A model generated the notes under the pieces. It did not search any database and was not told the DNA's origin. It was given only the letters and a program-made list of their open reading frames with translations. The translations under genes and the position numbers were made by a program. Shown here piece by piece: positions 33,893-42,040 of a stretch of 64,000 bases of DNA (position 1 is its first letter; every line of letters begins with the position of its first letter). This DNA is from Guptibacillus hwajinpoensis (GTDB lineage Bacteria > Bacillota > Bacilli > Bacillales > Guptibacillaceae): positions 186,001-250,000 of the forward strand of contig NZ_SWFM01000004.1 of NCBI RefSeq assembly GCF_005144865.1. The letters run 5' to 3'.

Positions 33893-34969
33893 TTAAATTT
33901 TTAAAGTTTCCTTCAACTGTTCTTTAATTAATGGACCCCATTTATCAAATTCAACGAGAAATCCATCATGACCAAATTTGGTATCGACAATATAGAATTT
34001 TGCTAAGCTTTCAAGTGAGAACATGCTCTCTAAATTACGAGGAGGATAAATTAAATCTCCTTTAAAGCTAATTGCTAGTACGTTTGATTGGATCTGTTTA
34101 GCCGCCTCAGTTATGTCACCTCTTCCCCTACCAATGTCGTGCATATCCATGGCCTTAAGTAAATACAAATAGCTATTTGCATCAAATCGGTGAGTAAGCT
34201 TATTTCCTTGATAGTGAAGATAGGATTCCACATCATAGGACGTTTCTGTATGACTTTCACCCGGATTTCCATTCTCATTTCGACCGAATTTCTTTTGAAA
34301 CATGTCATCGGTTCGATAAGAGATCATGCCAATCATTCGTGCTGTTGCAAGTCCTGCTACTGGAGGATGATCAAGGTTGTAATACCCATCTTTCCAATCA
34401 GGATCATTTGTAATGGCAAACCTAGAAATAGAGTTATAGGCAATACCATATGCGCTTAGAGATGGCGTTACAGCTAATGGGACTAGATGCTCCATCCAAT
34501 CCGGATAAAGAATCCCCCATTCCAATACTTGCATTCCTCCAAGTGAACCACCAATTACGGCATGAAGATGATGAATTCCTAACTGCTGTAATGCTTTCTT
34601 CTGAGAATGAACCATATCTCGCACAGTGACGAATGGAAAATCCGACTGATACTCATGACCAGTTTCGGGGTTTATGGACAGCGGTCCGGTAGATCCATTA
34701 CATCCTCCAAGAACGTTAAACGTAATAACTTGAAATTCTGACGTATCAACGTACTTACCATGACCAATTAATCCTTCCCACCACCCAGGTTCCGACTCAC
34801 CTACTGTATACTGATTTCCTGTTAAGGCATGACACACTAGGATGACTGGTGCTTCAGTTGGCCCAACCCGCTCATAAGCAAGTTCTACACTAGGAAGTTC
34901 CTCACCCGATTCGAGCACGAATGGTCCAATAGATACGTTACAATCCTCGTATCTCTTTTCTCTCTCCAA
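33893..34969 (-). CDS. metX: Homoserine O-acetyltransferase MetX
   Basis: A 358-residue alpha/beta-hydrolase-fold acyltransferase that activates homoserine with acetyl-CoA (some relatives use succinyl-CoA). The oxyanion region VCHALTGNQY, the family signature FNVLGGCNGSTGPLSINPETG and the nucleophile elbow GGSLGGMQVLEWG (serine near 145) are present; the late aspartate and histidine lie in SFKGDLIYPP and FGHDGFLVE. The start is TTG at 34969, ten bases after AAAGGAG; an earlier TTG at 34993 lacks an SD. Acetyl specificity is assumed from the company of OAH sulfhydrylases. Confidence 0.92.
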   Translation of the reverse strand: MEREKRYEDCNVSIGPFVLESGEELPSVELAYERVGPTEAPVILVCHALTGNQYTVGESEPGWWEGLIGHGKYVDTSEFQVITFNVLGGCNGSTGPLSINPETGHEYQSDFPFVTVRDMVHSQKKALQQLGIHHLHAVIGGSLGGMQVLEWGILYPDWMEHLVPLAVTPSLSAYGIAYNSISRFAITNDPDWKDGYYNLDHPPVAGLATARMIGMISYRTDDMFQKKFGRNENGNPGESHTETSYDVESYLHYQGNKLTHRFDANSYLYLLKAMDMHDIGRGRGDITEAAKQIQSNVLAISFKGDLIYPPRNLESMFSLESLAKFYIVDTKFGHDGFLVEFDKWGPLIKEQLKETLKI

Positions 34970-35103
34970 ACCTTTATCACTCCTTTCAAGCAATCAACAT
35001 GCTTCGCAGTACTCAATGAATCATGTGAGTTTTGCGATTTAAATACAAGGCTGTTTTCTATTAGGTTGTTGCTTTGGAAAGAATTTTTTTGTGAATAGCA
35101 CAC

Positions 35104-35152
35104 GTAGCTAATTGGAGCGGAAAATCACCCACTCTTATAGCTAACAATGTCA
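35104..35152 (-). repeat. Remnant of the palindromic intergenic repeat (R3)
   Basis: Contains only the outer parts of the family: GCTAATTGGAGCGGAAA joined directly to ATCACCCACTCTTATAG, as if the whole GC-rich core were deleted. It lies between the S-box terminator and metX, so it is transcribed as part of the metX leader. Confidence 0.65.
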
Positions 35153-35168
35153 AAGAAAGATCCAAAAA

Positions 35169-35199
35169 TAAAAAGCCTCTCTGAAAGACAGAGAGGCTT
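35169..35199 (-). terminator. S-box terminator of the metXY leader
   Basis: Stem AAGCCTCTCT / AGAGAGGCTT with a seven-base loop and a T-run on the minus strand, downstream of the third S-box aptamer. Confidence 0.9.
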
Positions 35200-35218
35200 G
35201 ATTTAATCATCAGCTCCG

Positions 35219-35329
35219 CTTATCTTCCAGGATTTCTCCTGCAGGAATTGGCACCTTTTCAAACCACGAATGGTTTGACGGTTGCCGGGCTTCATAGGGC
35301 CAGTCCCTCCGCCTCTCTAGATAAGAAAG
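35219..35329 (-). promoter_or_regulatory. SAM-I (S-box) riboswitch upstream of metXY
   Basis: Minus-strand S-box blocks: CTTATCTAGAGAGGCGGA, GGGACTGGCCCTATGAAGCC, CGGCAACC, AAAAGGTGCCAATTCCTGC and the closing AGATAAG. The distance from aptamer to metX start is long (about 250 bases) because a repeat remnant lies in between. Between 35330 and 35503 I see an AT-rich divergent promoter region but no gene. Confidence 0.96.
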
Positions 35330-35503
35330 AATATTTCGTTTTCATTTAATTTTCATTTAATTGTGTTCATTTTAGCAAGGTACCGTATCAGTGTCAAACA
35401 ATTTCTGAAAATTTATATAGAATCATTGTACGGTAGTAATATTTTGATTAGAACTAGAATTTTGATAAAGTGATGATAGTATAAATCGGTGAGGTGAGAA
35501 ACT

Positions 35504-35923
35504 TTGGATGCGCCATATTTTGAATTAGAAGAACTTAGAAGCGGTGAAACCATTCGACTATCCGACTTTGCAGGCAAGCCAGTTATGATTACATTCTGGG
35601 CTTCCTGGTGTCCAGATTGCATGAGAGATTTACCAATGAAGGAGCAGTTCTATCAGCATGCCGATCTAGATAAACTTGGTTTCATTACAATTAATGTGAC
35701 CGGACGAGAACGATCTCCTGAAGCGGGGAAAGAATTTACGAATAAACATCAACTACCCTTCCCCGTCTTAGCAGATATCGGTCGTGAAACGTATGACAAT
35801 TATAACTGTACAGGAGTACCTACAACGGTGTTGCTTGATAAACAGCATCGTATTTTTAAAGTATTTGATGATCAATCGTCATTTCTAGATGTTGTGGGAG
35901 CACTCCCAGAGCTTATGCTGTAG
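35504..35923 (+). CDS. TlpA/ResA-type thioredoxin-fold protein, cytoplasmic form
   Basis: A 139-residue thioredoxin-fold protein of the AhpC/TSA-TlpA group. The active site is ASWCPDCMRDLP (cysteines near 35 and 38), and the cis-proline loop is TGVPTTVLLDKQ near 107. There is no signal peptide or membrane anchor, unlike ResA or StoA, so it probably acts in the cytoplasm. It starts at TTG (35504) after GGTGAG. It is transcribed away from metXY and closes with its own terminator. Substrate unknown. Confidence 0.83.
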   Translation: MDAPYFELEELRSGETIRLSDFAGKPVMITFWASWCPDCMRDLPMKEQFYQHADLDKLGFITINVTGRERSPEAGKEFTNKHQLPFPVLADIGRETYDNYNCTGVPTTVLLDKQHRIFKVFDDQSSFLDVVGALPELML

Positions 35924-35930
35924 AATCGTA

Positions 35931-35960
35931 AAAAGCCAGAGGGCAATCCCTCTGGCTTTT
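35931..35960 (+). terminator. Terminator of the thioredoxin-like gene
   Basis: Stem AAAAGCCAGAGGG / CCCTCTGGCTTTT, seven bases after the stop codon; also T-rich on the other strand, so it may end the convergent rsgI transcript too. Confidence 0.9.
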
Positions 35961-35992
35961 CTAATAAATAATATAAATAATAGCGTGAAGCG

Positions 35993-37270
35993 TTACTTGT
36001 CTTTCTCGTCTTTCTTCGAATCATGTTCTTTTTTATGTTTATTCTTTTCTTGTTTCTTTTCTTTCTTATCTTCTTTCTTTTCTTGCTTCTTATTCACTTT
36101 CTTTTCCATATCTTTCTTGTAGTCTTTCTTATCTTTTACATCTTCTTTTTGATGCTTTCGATCATTTTTTTCGTTCTGTTTATCGTTCTTCTTTTCTGCT
36201 TTTTTTACTTGGTTTTTAGTTTTTTTTTCAGTATTTTCAATTTCACTTGGATTGTTATTATCAGTTTTTTCTTCTTCTAATTTGACAGATTCCTTGTTGA
36301 TCGTTGGTTCTTCATCCTCAATTTCTGGAATCGTCTCTTTAGAATTATCTTGGTTATCTTCCAAATCACTCTCATTCGATTCTTGTAAAATCAATTCGTT
36401 ATCCGTTGTTTCATCTGTAGAAGGTGCCTTTTTGTCATTCAATTGGATAACTGAATCCTCTAAATCTGATGATTCTTTAATAGGGTCTAATGAATCTGAT
36501 TCATCAGCAGTCATGTTTTGGGAATCCATAGCTTCAATTTTTTTAACGGATAAATTCCGCACATCACTTAAGGTAATAGAGACGCCTCGATCTAAAGCAC
36601 TTAAATACGTCACATATTTACCAGGTGAAACACCCTTTTTCACAGCTTCTTGACGCGTACTGTAATCTGAATTTAGAACAGTCGTGATTGCAATAGACTG
36701 GTTCTTTAATGATTCATTTTGTTCAATGTTACGAATTGCTTTTTCAAGAGCAGCTTTGATGTTTTCGGATCTCTCCTGTTTCTCAACATCTGAGGCTACA
36801 ATTAACAGCTTTCCTCCATTTGAAAGATAGCCATCCTTATCCAGTCGTGATACAAGAAGACCTGCAAAATCACTAAGTGGCATGTTCTTTGTTTCCTTGC
36901 TTAAATTCAACCCTTCTCCGTCTGAGTTCCATGCTTGATATTGAACAACTTCAAGATCAGAATTCACTCCAACCTCAATACTAGGATTAATATCAAAGCT
37001 TATATAGGCTGCAACTGCATCGTTCTGTGTTACAGGTATGACGCCTGTGACAAGAACAACTAACAGCAAAAGCGCCGTCATTCCGGCCAGGGTAGGCATA
37101 GAGGGGGTAAAATAACCCTTTTTCTGTTTAATTGGTTTTGGTGCAAGTTTAATTTCAGAGCCTATTGTTAACGTATGATTTCGCTTAAGATTAATTGTTG
37201 TAAATTCACCATCTGGTGTTAAAACAACAGCTTTTCTACCACGAATGTCCATAATGACCCCTTTTTTCAT
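35993..37270 (-). CDS. rsgI: Anti-sigma-I factor RsgI
   Basis: A 425-residue membrane anti-sigma factor. Residues 1-50 form the cytoplasmic RsgI N-terminal domain (MDIRGRKAVVLTPDGEF) that binds SigI; one membrane segment follows near 60-80. The extracellular part opens with AYISFDINPSIEVGVN, whose Asn-Pro is the autocleavage site described for RsgI proteins. From about residue 265 the tail becomes acidic and then, after 350, almost pure Lys/Glu/Asp/Asn. This variable tail replaces the sensor domains of clostridial RsgI. ATG at 37270 has AAGGGGG upstream. Co-transcribed with sigI. Confidence 0.93.
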   Translation of the reverse strand: MKKGVIMDIRGRKAVVLTPDGEFTTINLKRNHTLTIGSEIKLAPKPIKQKKGYFTPSMPTLAGMTALLLLVVLVTGVIPVTQNDAVAAYISFDINPSIEVGVNSDLEVVQYQAWNSDGEGLNLSKETKNMPLSDFAGLLVSRLDKDGYLSNGGKLLIVASDVEKQERSENIKAALEKAIRNIEQNESLKNQSIAITTVLNSDYSTRQEAVKKGVSPGKYVTYLSALDRGVSITLSDVRNLSVKKIEAMDSQNMTADESDSLDPIKESSDLEDSVIQLNDKKAPSTDETTDNELILQESNESDLEDNQDNSKETIPEIEDEEPTINKESVKLEEEKTDNNNPSEIENTEKKTKNQVKKAEKKNDKQNEKNDRKHQKEDVKDKKDYKKDMEKKVNKKQEKKEDKKEKKQEKNKHKKEHDSKKDEKDK

Positions 37271-37291
37271 CCCCTGGCCCCCTTAATTCAA

Positions 37292-38047
37292 CTACTGTAT
37301 ATACGATTTCAGAGCATTAAAACCACCGAGATGGATTAATGCAACTGCTATTATATACTTTCGATTACGTTCGATTGTTTTGCGACTGCATGTAACGAGC
37401 GCTAACAAATCTTTTATTGGGAGCTGCTTCTTTTCCAACAAATAGCTTGATAATACGTTATCGTCTGCAATTAACTTTGCAATCATCTTGGCGTTCTCTC
37501 TGGCATCAATATGTTTCGGACAATTTTTGCTAAGCACCTTAAACGTAATACTGAATTTCTTTAACAATTGTTCATATTCTTCAATTTCATACATTCGCAT
37601 TTCACTTTGCTTGTCCATTTCATAGACATCGAGTGCTGCTCTTTGTTCTGCATAACTATCTTCAAGACGACCTTCTTCATCAAGTTCTTCAGGTTCAAGA
37701 TAGATGTATTTGTTTTGTCTAGCTTCCTTACGAATGTAATCGATAACCCTTCTTCTAATGACCATATCTGCAAAAGTAAGAAAACGGCTACCCTGTCCTC
37801 TTCGGAATTGATCCATCGCTTCATTAAACGCAGACAGTCCAATACTGAACTCGTCCATCGTATGATTGATATATCGGTTGCAAACTTTGGATGTGATCTT
37901 TTTAATAAATGGTTGGTAATCTTCTAGTAGTTGGTTTCTTAATAGTTGATTGCCATTTTGTATACTATCGATTTTATCTTCTAATGTAATGCTATCTCTG
38001 TTATTCGCGAAATTTCCCATTTTCGTGCTGATTGAAATGGTTGTCAT
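37292..38047 (-). CDS. sigI: RNA polymerase sigma factor SigI
   Basis: A 251-residue sigma-70-family factor of the SigI type, linked with heat and cell-envelope stress in Bacillus. The region-2-like segment includes MDEFSIGLSAFNEAMDQF, FLTFADMVIRRRVIDYIRK and the helix-turn-helix at the C-terminus includes LLALVTCSRKTIERNRKYII. Start ATG after GAGAGG. The next gene on the transcript is its anti-sigma factor, the standard pair order. Confidence 0.94.
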   Translation of the reverse strand: MTTISISTKMGNFANNRDSITLEDKIDSIQNGNQLLRNQLLEDYQPFIKKITSKVCNRYINHTMDEFSIGLSAFNEAMDQFRRGQGSRFLTFADMVIRRRVIDYIRKEARQNKYIYLEPEELDEEGRLEDSYAEQRAALDVYEMDKQSEMRMYEIEEYEQLLKKFSITFKVLSKNCPKHIDARENAKMIAKLIADDNVLSSYLLEKKQLPIKDLLALVTCSRKTIERNRKYIIAVALIHLGGFNALKSYIQ

Positions 38048-38391
38048 GTTTTACACCTCTCATTTTGCAATCAATTTCGATTGATTGCTTATACGGGTTG
38101 GATTCTTAGATGTTATAAATTTGAATTATTGGATCAAAGCTATGAAAATGAAATGTGCCACCGTTCGAAATAATCGAATGGTGACTCTATATTCAGTTAT
38201 ACCATTCAATCAGCATCAACGAAAATACAATTTTATGACAATGTTACTGTTTCTTTACTGGCTGTTATACTAATTTATCATTGTTAATATTACGAAATTT
38301 TCAGCATATTATTTATCTTAAAAATCCCTCTCTGGTGGCGTTTATTGCATTCGATAAATAACAAACAATTGGTCAAATATAATCAAAGTAA
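38048..38391. other. Gene-free gap upstream of sigI, with one inverted repeat
   Basis: AT-rich, 344 bases. A near-perfect inverted repeat CACCGTTCGA / TCGAATGGTG spans 38159-38183 and could be an operator or a SigI-type promoter element; I could not match it to a known site. No coding frame with an SD is visible. yusE ends at the right border. Confidence 0.4.
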
Positions 38392-38700
38392 TTATTCATC
38401 ACTTAAAAAAGTATCCACCTTAACAACCGATTCAAAAGCGAAAAGGGTGTCACCTGGATTTCCATCTCTATAAACCGTTAATGCAGGAACACTTTGTATT
38501 TTAAGGTTTTCAGCCACCCATGGGAAGTAATTTAAATTACAAGCATAAATCTTCTCTTGAAGATCTTTTGATTCTATAACAACTTGCAGCATTCTCTGGG
38601 CAATTTTGCACGTCCGGCAAAATGGGGTATAAAAAAAGAGAATACAATGAGATTGAGCCATCAGCTCTCGCATCTCATTCTCCTCAGTAACTTCTTTCAT
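38392..38700 (-). CDS. yusE: Thioredoxin-like protein (YusE-like)
   Basis: A 102-residue thioredoxin-fold protein. The active site FFYTPFCRTCKIAQRM (cysteines near 28 and 31) and the cis-proline block IQSVPALTVYRDG (near 73) are clear. ATG at 38700 has AGGAG seven bases upstream. Its place beside the Toprim protein and in the same block as yusG-gcvH-yusI follows the gene order of B. subtilis yusE-yusF-yusG-gcvH. Redox partner unknown. Confidence 0.88.
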   Translation of the reverse strand: MKEVTEENEMRELMAQSHCILFFYTPFCRTCKIAQRMLQVVIESKDLQEKIYACNLNYFPWVAENLKIQSVPALTVYRDGNPGDTLFAFESVVKVDTFLSDE

Positions 38701-38723
38701 TGGTATGCTCCTAACTAGATAAG

Positions 38724-38757
38724 ACCTCAGGGAAGCTTAATTAAGCTTCCCTGAGGT
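38724..38757. repeat. 34-bp perfect palindrome between yusF and yusE
   Basis: ACCTCAGGGAAGCTTAA and its exact complement, 17 bases per arm with no loop. It lies between two genes that are otherwise expected to be co-transcribed. A terminator is possible but there is no T-run on either side. Confidence 0.75.
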
Positions 38758-38775
38758 AATATGTTCAATCCCACG

Positions 38776-39105
38776 CTATATGGTCATGACTTTGAATTTA
38801 GCTGCTCTTAATATTCGAGTTAAATAGTTCAGTGGTGTTTCAGCCACCTCACGATGAAGCATTGTGATGTAAAGATGTTCTGCGTGAGGAATCTCCTGTG
38901 AAAGCTGCCTCCGGAGCTTCTCACCAGCATCATCTGCATCTACTAGTACATAGACGTCCATTTCCTCAAGCTCTTCACTAAGTTCCTCGAGCCTTTCAAA
39001 ACTAATCGTACCATACGTACAAATAATACTAACAGGTTCATCTAGAACCCTCATTAGTTGCTCTTTATCCGTCTTTCCTTCAACAATTATTACTTTATCA
39101 TTCAT
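38776..39105 (-). CDS. yusF: Toprim-domain protein (YusF-like)
   Basis: A 109-residue stand-alone Toprim domain. The glutamate motif VIIVEGKTDKEQL is at residues 4-16 and the DxD motif VLVDADDAGEKLRRQL near 53; LYITMLHREVAETP follows. Relatives include ribonuclease M5 and primase-type Toprim domains, but a function for YusF is not known to me. ATG at 39105 is the natural start for the motif; the frame is open 11 codons further. It precedes yusE. Confidence 0.88.
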   Translation of the reverse strand: MNDKVIIVEGKTDKEQLMRVLDEPVSIICTYGTISFERLEELSEELEEMDVYVLVDADDAGEKLRRQLSQEIPHAEHLYITMLHREVAETPLNYLTRILRAAKFKVMTI

Positions 39106-39244
39106 GGCACAACGCTCCATTTCAAGCTGTCGTATCAATGCTTTTACTATAGCATATGGATGTGGAGGCAGATCGTTTCTATTTTTGCAATTTGAGTTGA
39201 TTAAATATTATTTGAGCAACAGCTATTCATTAGAGCTTTGAAGA

Positions 39245-39772
39245 TTACTCATCCTTGTTATCTGGATTGTCTTCTTCCAGGTAAGTCTCTGAAGTCGAAT
39301 TACCGTGCTCATTCTGCAGATCATCGGCTGTTCGAATTCGATCATCTACTCGATTACCAGGTGTTTCAAATGTTGCCTCATCATCCGGTCTGCTATCTTC
39401 TTTTGTTTCTTCTAATTCATCTTGAGCCTCTTTTGTTCGAATTGCATAGGGAATTGCTTCTAGTCGTTCCTTATTAATCTCTTCTCCTGTATCAATACAT
39501 ATACCATAGTTACCTTCACGAATTCGATCAAGGGCTGTATTAATTGCACTCAAACGTTCTCTAGCAGCATCTTCTAGCGTAATATCCTTTTCACGTTGAT
39601 CTAATTCAGATGCCATGTCAGCGAAATGATTATCGTATGAAGTCAGTTCACCTGTTTCATCAGATAATGCTACATTCTCATCATGTTTAGTTGCTCCACT
39701 ATCTAGAAGTTCCTTTTTTAAATCAAGAAGCTGTTTTTTAAAGTGCTGTAGTTCTTCTTTCGACAAAGCCAT
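39245..39772 (-). CDS. DksA/TraR-like protein (YteA/YocK group)
   Basis: A 175-residue coiled-coil protein of the bacillar DksA-like group. The coiled coil with acidic tip is visible as TSYDNHFADMASELDQREKD, then ALDRIREGNYGICIDTGEEI and LEAIPYAIRT. Proper DksA and TraR have four zinc-binding cysteines in the last block; here only one cysteine (GIC) is left, so no C4 zinc finger forms. The last 50 residues are acidic and low-complexity. ATG at 39772 has GGAGGG upstream. Paralogues in B. subtilis are stress or spore-associated. Confidence 0.85.
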   Translation of the reverse strand: MALSKEELQHFKKQLLDLKKELLDSGATKHDENVALSDETGELTSYDNHFADMASELDQREKDITLEDAARERLSAINTALDRIREGNYGICIDTGEEINKERLEAIPYAIRTKEAQDELEETKEDSRPDDEATFETPGNRVDDRIRTADDLQNEHGNSTSETYLEEDNPDNKDE

Positions 39773-39911
39773 TATAGTTCCCTCCATTGGTCATTTTCTT
39801 TTCTACTATCTATTTTCCCTAAACACAGTTCCAGTTAAACCATTCAATTATGTTTTATCATGCTCAAGTGGTGGAAAGAAGAACATAAGAATAAAGATTG
39901 GAGTGTTTATA

Positions 39912-40415
39912 ATGACAAAGTTAAACCTTGGACAAGAAGCACCATCTTTTTCTCTCGTTAACACAGAAGGTGAGCTGTTTCAGTTCGAAGAGCACCAAAA
40001 AAGCGATAATCGCTGGCATATGCTAGTGTTTTTCAGAGGTGAATGGTGTCCAGTATGTAATGAACAAATGGAAGAAATTCAGGAGCACCTTGGTGCATTT
40101 CAAAAATTAGACGTTCATCCTATCGCAATTGCTAAAGACAGTTTAGAGTCTCTTAGAAAAATGAAAGAAAAGCATAGACTACAGTTTCCAGTGTTAAGTG
40201 ACAATGAAAACGCAGCAATTGATGCTTATGGTGTCATGATGCACAGTGAAGATGATCCATACGAAGATCATGGTGAACACGGTGAACCAGCTATCTTCCT
40301 TATTGATGAGAATGGAAAACTTATGGCGCAGTATCTGCAGTCAAGCCCATTTGGTAGACCTTCACCTAATGGTCTTATTACGACAATCAAGTACATTAGA
40401 AAAAATAAAGCATAA
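39912..40415 (+). CDS. Peroxiredoxin-like AhpC/TSA family protein
   Basis: A 167-residue peroxiredoxin-fold protein. It opens LNLGQEAPSFSLVNTEGELF; the active-site block is VFFRGEWCPVCNEQMEEIQE (cysteines near 49 and 52), followed by AIAKDSLESLRKMKEKH and FPVLSDNENAAIDAYGV. The CPVC pair, rather than the single peroxidatic cysteine of Bcp, makes it an atypical member. ATG at 39912 has TTGGAG eight bases upstream; the in-frame ATG at 39903 has none. Single gene with its own terminator. Confidence 0.82.
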   Translation: MTKLNLGQEAPSFSLVNTEGELFQFEEHQKSDNRWHMLVFFRGEWCPVCNEQMEEIQEHLGAFQKLDVHPIAIAKDSLESLRKMKEKHRLQFPVLSDNENAAIDAYGVMMHSEDDPYEDHGEHGEPAIFLIDENGKLMAQYLQSSPFGRPSPNGLITTIKYIRKNKA

Positions 40416-40416
40416 G

Positions 40417-40444
40417 AAAAACCGGCCAAATAGGCCGGTTTTTC
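40417..40444 (+). terminator. Terminator between the peroxiredoxin gene and yusG
   Basis: Stem AAAAACCGGCC / GGCCGGTTTTT with a short loop, placed one base after the stop of the plus-strand gene and touching the yusG stop; it can serve both converging genes. Confidence 0.88.
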
Positions 40445-40692
40445 TAACACCATCCAAGGTCACAATCTTCTACATACCTTCCGTTTTTCTCCATCGCGCG
40501 TTCATAACGAAAGATCCTATCCTGGTCGAATTCAAATCCATCGGAAAATTCATAATGATTCCCCTCATTGGTAAATAAGATGCGGCCGATCTTTTCCTTG
40601 TTTAAGAAAAGGTTCATAGAGTTCTGATCGAACTTGCCATACACCTTACTTGTAATATCGATTCTTTCCATAGGACGAGATTGATCATTCAT
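40444..40692 (-). CDS. yusG: YusG-like protein (DUF2553)
   Basis: An 82-residue protein starting MNDQSRPMERIDITSKVYGK and ending DCDLGWC. The C-terminal DCD..GWC and the GF.F..D.I block match what I remember of B. subtilis YusG, whose function is unknown. The frame is open 32 codons upstream into the repeat, but the ATG at 40692 has AAGGGG at a fair distance and is the natural start. It keeps its order next to gcvH in this block. Confidence 0.82.
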   Translation of the reverse strand: MNDQSRPMERIDITSKVYGKFDQNSMNLFLNKEKIGRILFTNEGNHYEFSDGFEFDQDRIFRYERAMEKNGRYVEDCDLGWC

Positions 40693-40749
40693 CGATAACA
40701 ACCCCTTATATATAGTGTGTTTCATTAAAACCGTCATTAGGCTATTTAA

Positions 40750-40958
40750 TAGGCTCTTTCTAAAGGGTTTTTCTATAGAGAACCCCACTTAGCTGATTGG
40801 AGCGGAAGGTGCTCGACTCCTGCGGGACTAGCGGGACAGGTGAGACCCCACAGGAGCGTAAGCGACGAGGAGGCTCACCGCCCGCCCCGCGGAAAGCGAG
40901 CATCCTGGAGCGCAAATCACCCCCCACTCTTATAGCAACAAAGTATACGAAAAGAGCC
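40750..40958 (-). repeat. GC-rich palindromic intergenic repeat, full-length copy (R4)
   Basis: Full copy in reverse orientation to R1. Left end AGGCTCTTTCT, outer arm GGAGCGGAAGGTGCTCGACT, inner hairpin AGGTGAGACCCC / GGAGGCTCACC, outer arm GCGAGCATCCTGGAGCGC, right end ACGAAAAGAGCC. About 90 percent identical by eye to R1 in the core. It fills most of the gap between yusG and gcvH. Confidence 0.87.
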
Positions 40959-41045
40959 ATTTAATAAATAGATGACAGAAGCTTTAAATACATGCACTTT
41001 TAAAGGTTAACGATGAAAATTTTTCTTCCCTGGCTGATTGGTCTA

Positions 41046-41432
41046 TTAGTCTTCGCTTACCATTTTCTCATAAGCTTCAGCTGTCATAAGCTCTTCAATC
41101 TGAGAAGGCTCAGTTGGTTCTACAACAACCATCCATGCTTTTTCGTATGGAGATTCGTTAACGAATTCAGGGCTATCTTCTAATTCTTCATTTACAGAGA
41201 GAACTTTTCCTGAGATTGGCGCATATAGTTCGGAAACAGTTTTCACTGACTCAACACTTCCAAAAGGCTCGTCTGATTCAATTGTGTCGCCTTCTTCTGG
41301 AAGCTCCACGAAAACAATATCTCCTAATTCTGATTGTGCGAAATCAGTAATACCAATGCGGATGTTTCCGTCTTCTTGTACTTGTACCCATTCGTGTTCT
41401 TCTGAGTAGCGAAAATCTTTTGGTAAGTTCAT
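41046..41432 (-). CDS. gcvH: Glycine cleavage system H protein
   Basis: A 128-residue lipoyl-domain protein. The lipoylation site is the lysine in [18 protein letters not shown] (near residue 63); [22 protein letters not shown] opens the domain. It shuttles the aminomethyl group in glycine cleavage and in Bacillus is also a carrier for lipoyl transfer to other complexes, which may explain its place away from gcvT-gcvP. Start ATG after GGAGG. A palindrome lies in its promoter region. Confidence 0.96.
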   Translation of the reverse strand: MNLPKDFRYSEEHEWVQVQEDGNIRIGITDFAQSELGDIVFVELPEEGDTIESDEPFGSVESVKTVSELYAPISGKVLSVNEELEDSPEFVNESPYEKAWMVVVEPTEPSQIEELMTAEAYEKMVSED

Positions 41433-41485
41433 TTGTAATTCCTCCCTGAAATAGTTTCTCTAGTTAAGTTATTAATATTATTTAC

Positions 41486-41509
41486 AATAACTATCGTATA
41501 ATAGTTATT
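41486..41509. promoter_or_regulatory. Palindrome in the gcvH promoter region
   Basis: AATAACTAT / ATAGTTATT, nine bases each side of a six-base centre. On the minus strand TATACG in its centre is a possible -10, with TTGCTT 16 bases upstream. Likely operator; the regulator is not recognised. Confidence 0.45.
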
Positions 41510-41527
41510 ATTAAATAAGCAACCATT

Positions 41528-41887
41528 TTATCGTTTCCATATTTCCTCAAATGTATCTTCTTTAAACCCTACCGTTACTTCTTGTCCATCTGTTACGATC
41601 GGACGCTTAATTAACATACCATCTGATGCTAACAATTCAAGCAACTCATCTTCTGTGGCAGTGGAAACACGATCTTTTAACCCAAGTTCTCTGTATTTCT
41701 GGCCGCTAGTGTTAAAAAACTTTTTGATTGGTAGTCCACTATGATCGACTAACTGTGCTAACTCATCTTTAGATGGTGGATTCTCTACGATATGAACTTC
41801 ATTAACTTCTATATTATTTTCTGCGAACCACTTTTTGGCTTTACGACAAGTTCCGCATTTTGGATAAGCATAAAATGTGATGGCCAA
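41528..41887 (-). CDS. yusI: ArsC/Spx-family protein (YusI-like)
   Basis: A 119-residue thioredoxin-fold protein of the arsenate reductase/Spx family. The redox motif is YPKCGTCRKAKKWF (residues 8-21), followed by ENPPSKDEL and the C-terminal LIKRPIVTDG. It lacks the RPR-type helix features needed to call it Spx itself; B. subtilis YusI occupies the same place next to gcvH. ATG is preceded by AAGGAGG. Function not established. Confidence 0.87.
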   Translation of the reverse strand: MAITFYAYPKCGTCRKAKKWFAENNIEVNEVHIVENPPSKDELAQLVDHSGLPIKKFFNTSGQKYRELGLKDRVSTATEDELLELLASDGMLIKRPIVTDGQEVTVGFKEDTFEEIWKR

Positions 41888-42040
41888 ATCTGTTCCTCCT
41901 TAAAACACGTCAATGTGATGATGTCGTTAGTTTACCATATGTGAGGAGTTCGACAAATTCAGACGCATCTAAAAGTAGCTTTCGTCATCCAAAGAAAAAA
42001 TCCTCTTTTTACCCCAATCTTTATATTTCCTTAACGAGGT

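Noticed and set aside
36023..36653. Plus-strand frames rich in phenylalanine and leucine
   Set aside because: They are mirror images of the Lys/Glu-rich tail of rsgI on the other strand.
38085..38273. 62-codon plus-strand frame upstream of sigI
   Set aside because: No SD, unusual composition, overlaps the inverted repeat and the expected sigI promoter region.
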